Shown one piece after another: positions 36,900 to 45,905 of a DNA stretch of 64,000 nucleotides. The first letter of the stretch is position 1. Each line of letters starts with the position of its first letter. Source of the DNA: Ruegeria conchae (GTDB taxonomy: Bacteria > Pseudomonadota > Alphaproteobacteria > Rhodobacterales > Rhodobacteraceae); assembly GCF_000192475.1 (NCBI RefSeq), contig NZ_AEYW01000018.1, forward strand, positions 223,538-287,537, read 5' to 3'. Both the position numbers and the translations under genes were made by a program. Under the pieces are notes generated by a model. It saw only the letters and a list, made by a program, of their open reading frames with translations, was not told where the DNA came from and ran no database searches.

Positions 36900-36904
36900 G
36901 GGAA

Positions 36905-38725
36905 TTAATATCCGCTGTCAGTCGTCAACACGAAGTGACCGGGCTCGACCTCATTGTACTCCGATGGCTCCGGCTCGTAACCGATTGGATGAATCGGGGA
37001 CGGAATAGGCTTGAAGTTCAGATCTTTTTCAGACTTGCGCTTGTTCGGGTCCGCAATCGGAACCGCTTTCATCAAGGCTTGCGTATATGCATGCTGCGGG
37101 TTTTCGAATACGCGGGCACGCGGACCCAGTTCGACAATACGCCCCAGATACATCACACCGACATGGTGACTGACTCGCTCGACCACTGCCATATCGTGGC
37201 TGATGAACAGATAGCTGAGGCTAAGTTCGGATTGCAGCTCCATCATCAGATTCAGCACCTGTGCCTGAACCGAGACGTCCAGTGCCGATACAGCCTCATC
37301 CGCGATGATCAATTTGGGGTTCAGCGCCAGTGCGCGGGCGATCGCGATCCGTTGCCGCTGACCACCGGACATCTCATGCGGGAAGCGGCGCATGAAGCTG
37401 CGCGGTAGCTGCACTTTATCGAAAAGTTGCGCCACGCGGTCCTGCAATTCGGATCCTGACGCAACGCCATAGTTGCGCATCGGCTCGGCCACCTGATCGA
37501 CCAACTGCATCTGCGGATTGAGCGAGGCGAACGGATCCTGAAAGATCATCTGCATGTCCAGCCGCGCTTTGCGCAGCCCGGCCTGATCCAGCTTCATGAT
37601 GTCGACCCCGTCCAGATCAACCTCACCCGCCATCGGTTCGACCAGCCGCAGGATCGAGCGCCCTGCCGACGACTTGCCGCACCCAGATTCGCCCACGAGG
37701 CTGAGGGTCTGCCCCCGGTTCAGCGTGAACGAGACATCTTCGACCGCATGCACGTTCGAGATAGTCCGGCGCAGCAATCCGCCTTTCACCGCAAAGCGCG
37801 TGGTCAGGTTCTTGACCGTCAGCAGAACCTCGTTGGTGCCCGGGATCGGCGCGATGGTCTGGCCTTCCTCACCCAGCAGTTTCATTGGCTCAGGTGCGGC
37901 TTTGCCTTGCATCTCACCCAGTTTCGGAACCGCTGCCAACAGTGCCTTGGTGTAGTCGTGCTGCGGGTTCTCGAAGATTTCTTTGACCGTACCCTCTTCG
38001 ACTTTGTTACCCCTGAACATGACCACAACACGATCCGCCATCTGTGCAACCACAGCCATATCGTGGGTGATGAACATGACCGCTGTGCCGGTTTCACGCT
38101 TGAGGCGATCCATCAACGCCAGGATCTCGGCCTGAATGGTCACGTCCAGTGCTGTTGTGGGCTCGTCCGCGATCAGCAGGCGCGGCTCACATGCCATCGC
38201 CATGGCGATTACCACGCGTTGGCGCATACCGCCGGACAGTTCATGCGGATATTGTTTCAGGCGCCGTTCGGGTTCGGGGATTCTCACCTGCCGCAGCAGC
38301 TCCAGCGCGCGGTCCTCGGCCTGCGCTTTGTTCATGTCCTTGTGGATTCGTAATCCTTCAGTCAATTGCAGTCCAACGGTGAACACTGGGTTCAAGGCCG
38401 TCATCGGCTCCTGAAAGATCATTCCGATCTCGTTTCCGCGAATCTGTTTCATCAGATCCTGATCGGCACCGGCCAAATTCATCTCTTCGCCATCTCGGCG
38501 GTCGAACAGCAACTGCCCGCCCGCAATTTCGCCTCCGCCGAACTCGACCAGGCGCATCAACGACAAGGATGAGACCGACTTGCCCGACCCCGATTCGCCT
38601 ACGATACAGACGGTTTCGCCCGGATTGACCTCGAACGAGACATCCTCGACCCCGACCACCGGGCCATCTTTTGTTTGGAATTCGACCCGTAGTTTTTTGA
38701 TCTGGGCAATTGGCTGATCCAGCAC
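36905..38725 (-). CDS. Fused double ATPase of a peptide ABC transporter (DppD-DppF type), GTG start
   Basis: A 606-residue protein with two complete ABC domains. Domain 1 (about 6-260) has GESGSGKSVS, LSGGMRQRVVIAMA and LIADEPTTALD. Domain 2 (about 305-560) has GESGCGKSSAG, MSGGQRQRIAIARA and LIIADEAVSALD. Each is followed by an oligopeptide/dipeptide C-terminal extension. Fused ATPases like this (GsiA/YejF type) serve family 5 importers. It is encoded just before the M20 hydrolases and divergent from the binding protein and permeases, which otherwise lack an ATPase. GTG start with GGGGAG upstream. Confidence 0.94.
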   Translation of the reverse strand: MLDQPIAQIKKLRVEFQTKDGPVVGVEDVSFEVNPGETVCIVGESGSGKSVSSLSLMRLVEFGGGEIAGGQLLFDRRDGEEMNLAGADQDLMKQIRGNEIGMIFQEPMTALNPVFTVGLQLTEGLRIHKDMNKAQAEDRALELLRQVRIPEPERRLKQYPHELSGGMRQRVVIAMAMACEPRLLIADEPTTALDVTIQAEILALMDRLKRETGTAVMFITHDMAVVAQMADRVVVMFRGNKVEEGTVKEIFENPQHDYTKALLAAVPKLGEMQGKAAPEPMKLLGEEGQTIAPIPGTNEVLLTVKNLTTRFAVKGGLLRRTISNVHAVEDVSFTLNRGQTLSLVGESGCGKSSAGRSILRLVEPMAGEVDLDGVDIMKLDQAGLRKARLDMQMIFQDPFASLNPQMQLVDQVAEPMRNYGVASGSELQDRVAQLFDKVQLPRSFMRRFPHEMSGGQRQRIAIARALALNPKLIIADEAVSALDVSVQAQVLNLMMELQSELSLSYLFISHDMAVVERVSHHVGVMYLGRIVELGPRARVFENPQHAYTQALMKAVPIADPNKRKSEKDLNFKPIPSPIHPIGYEPEPSEYNEVEPGHFVLTTDSGY

Positions 38726-38980
38726 GCGCGCTCTCCCCTTGGCGGCTATTCGGACTGAGTGCCAAACGCTAAGGCCGAGGGATGTGAAAAGTCAAACCGA
38801 TTGGTCAAAATTCGCACGGCAAGGCTTGCAATTTTCCAAAACTCTGTTTCGATACGCCGCGTAACCGTTCTGGGGAGAGGACGGAAAACACGTGGGCGAA
38901 ACTATCGTTTTCGTTTGTTTCCATACTCTTACCCCTTTTGACGGCAACGCCAAATCCGCGGGCATCGCGGAGATAATCGA

Positions 38981-38994
38981 GACACGTACGTGTC
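38981..38994. promoter_or_regulatory. Perfect 14-base palindrome before the peptide-binding protein gene
   Basis: GACACGTACGTGTC is identical on both strands and lies 16 bases before the chosen ATG of the binding-protein gene, in the 285-base divergent intergenic region. It could be an operator or a short leader hairpin. No other strongly conserved promoter pair is obvious in this region. Confidence 0.4.
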
Positions 38995-39010
38995 CAACAT
39001 GGAGTGTATG

Positions 39011-40717
39011 ATGAAAATCAAAACCCTTTTGCTTGGTGCGATTGCAAGCACGGCAATGGCCCCAATGGCCATGGCCGAGCGCGGATCGGACGGCAATGTC
39101 AGCATTATTTACTGGCAGGCCCCATCAATTCTGAACCCGTTCCTTTCGGGTGGCACCAAGGATGTGGAATCAGCCTCGTTGGTGATTGAGCCCCTGGCCC
39201 GGTACAACCAAGACGGCGAAATGGTTCCGTTCCTGGCATCCGAGATCCCAACGGTTGCAAATGGTGGTGTCAGCGAAGACCTGACCTCAATCACCTGGAA
39301 AATCGCGCCGGGAATCACATGGTCAGACGGCACACCGTTCACCTCAGCTGACGTTGTGTTTACCGCAAATTATTGCATGGACCCAGAAGGCGGTTGTGCG
39401 CAGGTGACCAAATTTGAAGGCGTCACCAATGTTGAGGCTGTCGATGATCTGACTGTCAAAGTCACATTCGATGCGCCGACTCCGTTCCCCTATGGCCCGT
39501 TCGTGGGTGGCGAAAGCCCGATCATCCAGGCGGCCCAGTTCGCGGATTGCATGGGGGCCAAAGCACCCGAATGCACCGAGCAGAACTTTAACCCGATCGG
39601 CACCGGCCCATTTGTTGTCACCGAATTCAAGCCCAATGACGTGATCACCTTCAAGGCTAACGACAACTATCGCGACCCGGCGAAACCAGCCTTTGCAACC
39701 GTGACCTTCAAAGGCGGCGGCGACGCGACAGCAGCTGGCCGTGCGGTGATGGAAACCGGCGAGTTTGACTATGCTTGGAACCTGCAGCTGGCACCTGAAG
39801 TCATCGCGCAGATGCAGGAAGGCGGCAAAGGTACTCCGGTTGCAGGCTTTGGTCCGTTGGTTGAACGCATCATGCTGAACCAGACCAACCCGTCGCCAGA
39901 TCTGCCGGAAGGCGAGCGTTCAACTGCAACGCATCCGCATCCGTTCCTGCAGGATCCGGCTGTATATAAGGCGATGTCGCTGGCCATCGACCGGCCACTG
40001 CTGGTTGAAATCGGATACGGTCAGGCCGGTAAGGTCACCTGTAACTGGGTTCCCGCACCTGCAGCGGTGAATTCCGACACCTTCAGCTGCGACACGCAGG
40101 ACATAGAAGGCGCGAAAAAGCTGCTTGATGATGCGGGCATCGTCGATTCCGATGGCGACGGCGTTCGTGAAAAAGACGGTGTGCCACTGAAAGTGGTCTA
40201 TCAGACCTCGACCAACGCCGTCCGTCAGGACTTCCAAGCGCTGATCAAGGAGTGGTGGAGCCAGATCGGCATCGAAACCGAGCTGCGCAATATCAACGCA
40301 TCTGTCTTCTTCGGCGGAGATCCGGGCTCGCCCGATACCTTCCAGAAGTTCTACGCAGACGTTGAGATGTATGCGAACACCTTCAATGGCACCGATCCGC
40401 AGTCCTATCTGGGCAACGGCCTGTGCGATAAGGCACCCAAGCCGGAAAGCCAGTGGCAGGGCGAAAACATCAGCCGTTTCTGCAACGCGGACTATGACAA
40501 GCTGCACGCACAGCTGGCCGAAACCGCTGGTGCGGATGAGCGCGCGCAGATCGCGCGTCAGTTGAATGACATCATGGTCGAAAACGGCGGTATGATCCCG
40601 CTGGTTCACCGCGGTCGTCTGTCAGCGCACGCAAACACTCTGGGTGGTGTTGTCCTGAATGTTTGGGACAGCGAGCTGTGGAACATTGCGGACTGGTACC
40701 GCAAGACAGGTTCCTAA
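39011..40717 (+). CDS. Family 5 extracellular substrate-binding protein (peptide/nickel ABC transporter)
   Basis: Periplasmic binding protein of 568 residues. The signal peptide MKIKTLLLGAIASTAMAPMAMA is followed by the SBP_bac_5 fold (YWQAPSILNPFLSGGTKD, SLVIEPLARYN, WSDGTPFTSADVVFTANY, GTGPFVVTEFKPNDVITFKAN). It also has an EF-hand-like loop DSDGDGVREKDG near residue 377, common in this family. GGAG six bases upstream favours the second of two adjacent ATGs. It starts the binding protein-permease-permease operon. The ligand is likely an oligopeptide or acylated amino acid, judging by the divergent hydrolases. Confidence 0.93.
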   Translation: MKIKTLLLGAIASTAMAPMAMAERGSDGNVSIIYWQAPSILNPFLSGGTKDVESASLVIEPLARYNQDGEMVPFLASEIPTVANGGVSEDLTSITWKIAPGITWSDGTPFTSADVVFTANYCMDPEGGCAQVTKFEGVTNVEAVDDLTVKVTFDAPTPFPYGPFVGGESPIIQAAQFADCMGAKAPECTEQNFNPIGTGPFVVTEFKPNDVITFKANDNYRDPAKPAFATVTFKGGGDATAAGRAVMETGEFDYAWNLQLAPEVIAQMQEGGKGTPVAGFGPLVERIMLNQTNPSPDLPEGERSTATHPHPFLQDPAVYKAMSLAIDRPLLVEIGYGQAGKVTCNWVPAPAAVNSDTFSCDTQDIEGAKKLLDDAGIVDSDGDGVREKDGVPLKVVYQTSTNAVRQDFQALIKEWWSQIGIETELRNINASVFFGGDPGSPDTFQKFYADVEMYANTFNGTDPQSYLGNGLCDKAPKPESQWQGENISRFCNADYDKLHAQLAETAGADERAQIARQLNDIMVENGGMIPLVHRGRLSAHANTLGGVVLNVWDSELWNIADWYRKTGS

Positions 40718-40733
40718 GCGTTAGCCTTGCAAA

Positions 40734-40763
40734 ACCGCGCCCCGATCACTTTCGGGGCGCGGT
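40734..40763 (+). other. Intercistronic stem-loop after the binding-protein gene
   Basis: ACCGCGCCCCGA (40734-40745) and TCGGGGCGCGGT (40752-40763) form a perfect 12-pair stem with a 6-base loop, 17 bases after the binding-protein stop and 48 bases before the permease. There is no T run, so it is more likely a stabiliser of the upstream mRNA, or a partial attenuator, than a full terminator. That would raise binding protein over permease, as in many ABC operons. Confidence 0.7.
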
Positions 40764-40811
40764 CAGTTGCAGACCACTCCAACAAGAAGACGCATATAAA
40801 GGCGCCTCTTA

Positions 40812-41819
40812 ATGCTTAACTTTACCATTCGACGACTGGTGCTGGCGGTTCCGACGCTTCTGTTCATCAGCCTCGTCATCTTCCTGCTCCTCGAACTCGC
40901 ACCTGGCGACCCGATGGCGCAGGTCCCGCTCACCGTCCCCCCCGAAGTCAAAGAGAAGATGCGCGAGGCACTTGGCCTCGGTCAGCCGATGCATATCCGG
41001 TTCTGGAAATGGATCGTGCAATTCTTCTGGATTGAACCGCAGGTGCTAATCGATGCGATGTTTGGCACGACCTTTTCCGAAGGTGATCTGCGTGTGATTT
41101 CGTGGCAGACTCGTTCACCCGTCATGGACATCGTCGTTCAGCGTATCCCGCAGACCCTGTGGGTTGTTGGCACCGCCTATGTGGTCGCCATTCTGATCGC
41201 CCTGCCCATCGGCATCTATTCCGCGTACCGTCAGTATTCCTGGTTCGACCAGATGGGCACATTCGTGTCGATGGTCGGTTTCTCGGTTCCGCCCTTCTTC
41301 TCGGGCGTGCTGGTAATCGTGATCTTCTCGGTTCAGCTCGGCTGGTTTCCGTCGATTTACGATACCACCCTGGTGGTGAACAGTTGGGACAGTTTCATGT
41401 TGCAGCTGAAACAGATGATCATGCCGGTCATGGTTTTGGCGTTGCAGATCACTGCGCAGTTGAGCCGCTTCATGCGCGCTTCGATGCTGGACAATCTCAA
41501 TCAGGATTACGTCCGTACCGCGCGTGCCAAGGGCCTCAGCGAGTACACCGTGGTCATGGTCCATGTCCTGCGCAACTCAATGATCCCCGTGGTCACCGTG
41601 ATTGCACTGGGTATCCCGGCCATCTTCGGCGGCGCCATCATCACCGAGCAGGTGTTCAAGGTGAACGGTATCGGCCAATTACTGATCGGGGCCATCCAGG
41701 CCAATGATCTGCCGATGGTGCAGACGCTAACCTTCATCTTTGCGGTGCTGATCGTGCTGTTCAACCTGATCGCCGATGTGCTCTACGGCATTCTGGACCC
41801 GAGGATTCGCTATGACTGA
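40812..41819 (+). CDS. Peptide ABC transporter permease (DppB type)
   Basis: A 335-residue inner-membrane permease with about six helices, beginning MLNFTIRRLVLAVPTLLFISL, the usual DppB opening. The conserved cytoplasmic loop QDYVRTARAKGLSEYTVVMVHVLRNSM contacts the ATPase. It overlaps the next permease gene by 8 bases. Confidence 0.95.
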   Translation: MLNFTIRRLVLAVPTLLFISLVIFLLLELAPGDPMAQVPLTVPPEVKEKMREALGLGQPMHIRFWKWIVQFFWIEPQVLIDAMFGTTFSEGDLRVISWQTRSPVMDIVVQRIPQTLWVVGTAYVVAILIALPIGIYSAYRQYSWFDQMGTFVSMVGFSVPPFFSGVLVIVIFSVQLGWFPSIYDTTLVVNSWDSFMLQLKQMIMPVMVLALQITAQLSRFMRASMLDNLNQDYVRTARAKGLSEYTVVMVHVLRNSMIPVVTVIALGIPAIFGGAIITEQVFKVNGIGQLLIGAIQANDLPMVQTLTFIFAVLIVLFNLIADVLYGILDPRIRYD

Positions 41820-42792
41820 TCATGATCGTACCGATACGCTGGTCCCGGACGAAGGACTTGCGCCCGCCTCGACCGCTCTGCCAACCACTGACGTTATGGA
41901 AGAGCTGACTACGCCACCCCGCAGCCAGTGGCGCGATGTCTGGGACCAGTTCAAAACCCACAAAGGCGCGATGATTGGAGCGATTCTGTTCATCTTCATC
42001 GTAGCCGGTGTTTATTTGGGTCCCTACTTGTGGAGCATTGATCCCACTCAGATCGACATCCGTTCGCGCAATCAAGGTCCCAGTTGGGCGCATCCCTTTG
42101 GGACCGACCAGTTGGGTCGCGATATTCTGGCGCGGATGATGTCGGGTGGGCAGACCTCGGTTTCAGTGGGCATCACTGCGATGCTGCTGGCTCTGTTCCT
42201 TGGGTCATTGATCGGAGTAGTCGCCGGGTTCTTCAAACGCCTTGATGGGCCGCTGATGCGCCTGACCGATTTGTTCCTGGCCCTGCCTCTGTTGCCCTTG
42301 TTGTTGGTGATGATGCTGCTGTTTCGCGAGCCTTTGTCCGCTGCATTCGGGCTGGAACGCGGGATTTTCATACTGATCGTCTGCGCCATCGGGATCACCT
42401 CTTGGATGCCCACCGCCCGGATCGTGCGCGGCGATGTGTTGGCAATCAAGGAACGTGAGTTCGTTCTTGCTGCACGGTCCATCGGCACCAGCAACACGCA
42501 GATCATTACGCGGCATATCCTGCCGAACGTGTTGTCTCCAATCATGGTGTCTGCAACCTTGGGTATCGCGACGGCGATCATCACAGAAAGCGCTCTATCC
42601 TTCCTCGGCCTCGGCTTCCCGCCGGACTTCCCGACATGGGGCCGCCTGCTGTTCGACGGCGTCGACTATTTGCAGCAATACCCTGAGCGAGTGTTCTGGC
42701 CCGGACTTGCAATATCGCTGACCGTGTTGAGCGTGAACTATCTGGGCGACGGACTACGCGACGCGCTCGATCCGCGTATTCGCGGACGCTAA
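41812..42792 (+). CDS. Peptide ABC transporter permease (DppC type)
   Basis: A 326-residue permease with a longer polar N-terminus (about 60 residues) and then the OppC-type N-terminal helix (QFKTHKGAMIGAILFIFIV). The GTDQLGRDILARMMSGGQTS segment and the EAA-like loop KEREFVLAARSIGTSNTQIITRHI identify it. The ATG lies inside the end of the preceding permease gene. It ends 6 bases before the stop of the convergent MFS gene. Confidence 0.95.
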   Translation: MTDHDRTDTLVPDEGLAPASTALPTTDVMEELTTPPRSQWRDVWDQFKTHKGAMIGAILFIFIVAGVYLGPYLWSIDPTQIDIRSRNQGPSWAHPFGTDQLGRDILARMMSGGQTSVSVGITAMLLALFLGSLIGVVAGFFKRLDGPLMRLTDLFLALPLLPLLLVMMLLFREPLSAAFGLERGIFILIVCAIGITSWMPTARIVRGDVLAIKEREFVLAARSIGTSNTQIITRHILPNVLSPIMVSATLGIATAIITESALSFLGLGFPPDFPTWGRLLFDGVDYLQQYPERVFWPGLAISLTVLSVNYLGDGLRDALDPRIRGR

Positions 42793-42798
42793 GCAACT

Positions 42799-43935
42799 TC
42801 AGTCGGCGCGCTTCAGCGCGCCGGCTAGCACAATGATCAGGACGGCCAGCGGCAAAAGAACCGCAAACGCCAATCTCAAGGTCATCAATTCCGCCAAGAA
42901 CCCGATCAGGGGCGGCCCGATCAACAACCCTCCGTACCCCAAAGTCGCGACACTAGCGATCGCCTGACCCGGTGGGACACGCGGATCATTTGCGGCACGA
43001 CTAAACGCCAAAGGCATGATCACAGCATAGCCGAGCCCCATCAGGGCAAACCCTGCCAGAGCGAGCCCTGCCTCACTGGCTGATACCACGGTATACACAC
43101 CCAGTGCAGCGCAGATGCCGCCAAAACGTGCCGTCGCCACGGGTCCAAATCGGGAAATTACAAAACCGCCTGCCAATCTAAACAGCACCATTGTTACCGA
43201 GAATATAGCATAGCCTAGCGCTGCAATGCTCTCAGCGGCACCTGTCACGTCACGCAGGAAGATCGCACTCCAATCTGCCACCGCGCCCTCACCCAAAGCT
43301 CCACAGAGTGCCGTAAATCCAACCAGCACCAAAGCACCGGAAGGCAATGCAAAAACCGATCCTTTCTTGGCTTCCGACCGACGAGACGTCCATTGCACCC
43401 AGGACAGAGCCAATGCCAGCCCCACAACGATGCCCCCTGCCAGCAGGAAATGCTGAACCACGCTCAGCCCCATTTGAACCGCAGCATAGCCGCTGAGAGC
43501 CCCTAGCCCTGCGCCGAGGCTCCACATTGCATGGAACGATGACATGACTGGTTTGTCATAGGTCTGCTCAACTTCGGCGGCCCAAGCGTTCATGGCTACG
43601 TCCATCGAACCGTGAAATGCACCAAATACGAACAGGAACGCGGTCAGCGCCCAGAACCCATTCGCAAACGCCAGCAGGATCAGCGAGGCAGTATAAAGAA
43701 CCGCGATGATCCGGGTGATCGCCACAGCCCCAAACCGATCCGTCAGTTTCCCGGTGATAGGAAAAGAACAAACCGCACCTGCTGCCATAAACAGTAGGCC
43801 ATACCCTAGTGCCTCGTGGCTTAGTTCCAGCCGGTCGCGTACCGCTGGAATGCGCGAGGCCCAAATGCCAAACAAAGCACCATTTAGGATGAACATGGCG
43901 GCGACTGCGCGCCATGCTGCCAATATACCGATCAC
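42799..43935 (-). CDS. MFS transporter (YbjJ-like), GTG start
   Basis: A 378-residue protein with about twelve hydrophobic helices. The WASRIPAVRDRLELS segment after helix 1, the loop GKLTDRFGAV and FGAFHGSMDVAMNAWAAEVE match the YbjJ-type branch of the major facilitator superfamily, for which substrates are largely unknown. GTG at 43933-43935 with GAGGG upstream. It is a single gene converging on the peptide permease operon and following DUF3422. Confidence 0.85.
   Translation of the reverse strand: MIGILAAWRAVAAMFILNGALFGIWASRIPAVRDRLELSHEALGYGLLFMAAGAVCSFPITGKLTDRFGAVAITRIIAVLYTASLILLAFANGFWALTAFLFVFGAFHGSMDVAMNAWAAEVEQTYDKPVMSSFHAMWSLGAGLGALSGYAAVQMGLSVVQHFLLAGGIVVGLALALSWVQWTSRRSEAKKGSVFALPSGALVLVGFTALCGALGEGAVADWSAIFLRDVTGAAESIAALGYAIFSVTMVLFRLAGGFVISRFGPVATARFGGICAALGVYTVVSASEAGLALAGFALMGLGYAVIMPLAFSRAANDPRVPPGQAIASVATLGYGGLLIGPPLIGFLAELMTLRLAFAVLLPLAVLIIVLAGALKRAD
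42804..42823. terminator. Hairpin at the convergent dppC/MFS junction
   Basis: CGGCGCGC-TTCA-GCGCGCCG is a perfect 8-pair stem lying in the last codons of the MFS gene and 12 bases past the permease stop. No T run follows on either strand, so termination strength is doubtful, but the position suits both convergent transcripts. Confidence 0.4.
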
Positions 43936-44004
43936 GGATTACCCTCGAGAATATTGCCAAATTATGACGGTTCTACAGGTCCTTCGGCATTTGGCAAATA
44001 CCGT

Positions 44005-45282
44005 CTATTCCAACCGCTTGCGAATTTGACGTATGGCAAGCCAAACTCCCAGTACAACCGGGACTGTCACCGCTGCTGTCAGCATCCCCTTGCTGATCCC
44101 GATCTTCGTCAGTGGATACAGAAAGTAGCTAACAAGCGAGACCGCATAATAGCTGATCGCAACCACTGAAAGCCCTTCGACGGTGTGCTGCAACCGCAAC
44201 GCCAGATCGGCGCGTCGGTCCATGCTTTCCAGCAAAGCCTGGTTCTGCGCACTACGCTCAACATCCACCCGGGTACGCAACAGCTCACCCGCCCGAATGG
44301 CGCGGTCGGATAAGGCTTGCAGGCGACGTTCGGTGGATTTCACTGTTCGGATCGCAGGGTCATACCTGCGCATCATGAAGTCAGCAAAGTTCTGACGACC
44401 CTGAAACCGTTCCTCGCGCAGAACCGTTATCCTCTGGTTGACGATCGCCTCATAGGCTCCGGTCGCCCCAAAACGGAACGAAGTGCGCGCGGATATTGTT
44501 TCCAACTCGGTCGAAGTCGACAACAATTGCAGCAACAGATCGTCAGGGGCTGCGGATTCATCGGTCATCTGGACCATCAGATCGGACAGTTTCTTATCAA
44601 GTTCACCGATGCGTGGCATCAGGTCTTTGACGCGGGCGAAGCCGAGCATGGACATCGCTTTATAGGTTTCGATTTCGCAAAGACGCTGGAGAATTCGACC
44701 GGTTCTTCGTTGACCGGCAAAATTCGAAACAAACAGCGCAAACCGCATGTGACCGGTCGGGTCGATACGAAAATCGCTGGCGCAAATCGCCGAGTCATCC
44801 AGAACGCTAGCCACAGCCAGGCTTTCAGGCTCGAACCAGTCCGACAGCGCTTGCGTGACCAGGGCATCCTCTGACCGCTCGACCACACGCATCATGATCG
44901 ATGTGATCCGCCGTCCCGGGCTAGCCATCAACCAATCGGGCGGGAACACTTCGAAATCCGCGGGATTAAAAGCCCGATCACTGACATTCTGCGCAATGGC
45001 CGTGTATGTCACAAACTCGGTATGCTGTTCCCATTTCAGCCAATGGCGCCCGATTTGACCAGCATAATGCGTCGCGCCTGGCTGCGGGTGCTGCGCACCG
45101 TGGCGATTCAGCAAGTCGATCAGATGCGCCATATCCAGATTGCGATCCCGGGCCGCTGCGGCATCCGTTTTCTTGATCGCCAGAAATACCACGGTGCAGG
45201 GTGCTGAAGCCACCGGAAAGGGTCGCGCATGCAGTTCATTGGCCAGCGCATAGCGCAGCGGATGGTCATCTATCGGAGTCAT
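44005..45282 (-). CDS. DUF3422 membrane-anchored protein
   Basis: A 425-residue protein. The N-terminal half (DDHPLRYALANELHARPFPVASAP, HYAGQIGRHWLKWEQHTEF) is the DUF3422 signature. The middle is alpha-helical with probable coiled coil (residues about 220-360), and two C-terminal helices (VVAISYYAVSLVSYFLYPL and AAVTVPVVLGVWLAI) anchor it in the membrane. The layout of a soluble domain, long helices and two terminal membrane helices resembles CorA-type channels, but no GMN motif is seen. Function unknown. The upstream 106 bases are AT-rich and probably hold its promoter. Confidence 0.88.
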   Translation of the reverse strand: MTPIDDHPLRYALANELHARPFPVASAPCTVVFLAIKKTDAAAARDRNLDMAHLIDLLNRHGAQHPQPGATHYAGQIGRHWLKWEQHTEFVTYTAIAQNVSDRAFNPADFEVFPPDWLMASPGRRITSIMMRVVERSEDALVTQALSDWFEPESLAVASVLDDSAICASDFRIDPTGHMRFALFVSNFAGQRRTGRILQRLCEIETYKAMSMLGFARVKDLMPRIGELDKKLSDLMVQMTDESAAPDDLLLQLLSTSTELETISARTSFRFGATGAYEAIVNQRITVLREERFQGRQNFADFMMRRYDPAIRTVKSTERRLQALSDRAIRAGELLRTRVDVERSAQNQALLESMDRRADLALRLQHTVEGLSVVAISYYAVSLVSYFLYPLTKIGISKGMLTAAVTVPVVLGVWLAIRQIRKRLE

Positions 45283-45388
45283 GGATCATTCCCCAAGGCT
45301 TCCGGCACTATACGCAGCTCACGGAATACATCAATTATCTTTTTATTTCATATAGTTAAGAGGATACAATGGTATACAACCCGCTATG

Positions 45389-45745
45389 TCATTGATTTGG
45401 CTGCCAGAGCTCGATGGGGTTCCCCTCGGGATCGTGAATACGTGCAAAATTGCCGACCTCGCTATCCCAATCAGGATGCGTTTCAACTGTAATTCCGGCA
45501 GTCTCTAGCTGTGCAATCATGGCATCCAAATCATCGACACGAAAATTGATCATCCATTGCTGATCAGCCCTGCCGAAATAATCGGTATCCTGCGCAAACG
45601 GCGCAAACACGGTATAGCCTTCACGCTGTTTCCAGGGGACGGGGTCGTAGTGATTAACTCCCAGATGCTCCTCATACCACGCACTCAGAGCCTCCGGATC
45701 TTTAGCGCGAAAAAACACGCCACCTATGCCATTCACTTTCTGCAT
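45389..45745 (-). CDS. VOC superfamily (glyoxalase/bleomycin-resistance-like) protein
   Basis: A 118-residue protein with two beta-alpha-beta-beta-beta modules: VNGIGGVFFRAKDPEALSAWYEEHLG and WMINFRVDDLDAMIAQLETAGI, ending FARIHDPEGNPIELWQPNQ with the conserved terminal metal-ligand glutamate. It may be a dioxygenase, isomerase or ligand-binding protein; the family is too wide to name a reaction. A single gene. Confidence 0.85.
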   Translation of the reverse strand: MQKVNGIGGVFFRAKDPEALSAWYEEHLGVNHYDPVPWKQREGYTVFAPFAQDTDYFGRADQQWMINFRVDDLDAMIAQLETAGITVETHPDWDSEVGNFARIHDPEGNPIELWQPNQ

Positions 45746-45798
45746 CTGAATCCTCCCAACAATCGCCCAACGTCACCGTAATACCATATCCGCTTGCT

Positions 45799-45847
45799 TC
45801 ATCTGGCCCCAAATACTCCGGGGGGTCCAAGGGGGCAAAGCCCCCTC
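45799..45847. repeat. Interspersed palindromic repeat, copy 2
   Basis: Begins TCATCTGGCCCCAAATACTC and includes GGGGGC-AAA-GCCCCC (45831-45845). Same leader and same G-run/C-run hairpin as the copies near 32.1 and 55.7 kb, with a different loop. It lies downstream of pntB, next to a separate terminator. Confidence 0.75.
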
Positions 45848-45859
45848 AATCAAAAAAGA

Positions 45860-45883
45860 AAAGGGCGCCCCAAGGCGCCCTTT
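45860..45883 (-). terminator. pntAB operon terminator
   Basis: AAAGGGCGCC (45860-45869) pairs perfectly with GGCGCCCTTT (45874-45883) around a 4-base loop. On the minus strand it is followed by TTTCTTTTTTG. It lies 23 bases after the pntB stop. Confidence 0.88.
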
Positions 45884-45905
45884 GCAATTTGGTCATGTCC
45901 CGTGA

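Noticed and set aside
38759..38941. A 60-codon open frame in the divergent peptide-transport intergenic region
   Set aside because: No ribosome site, low-complexity basic product, and it covers the likely promoter region.
45831..45883. Two adjacent GC hairpins downstream of pntB as possible transposon ends
   Set aside because: One is the interspersed repeat and the other an ordinary intrinsic terminator; no flanking direct repeats or transposase gene.
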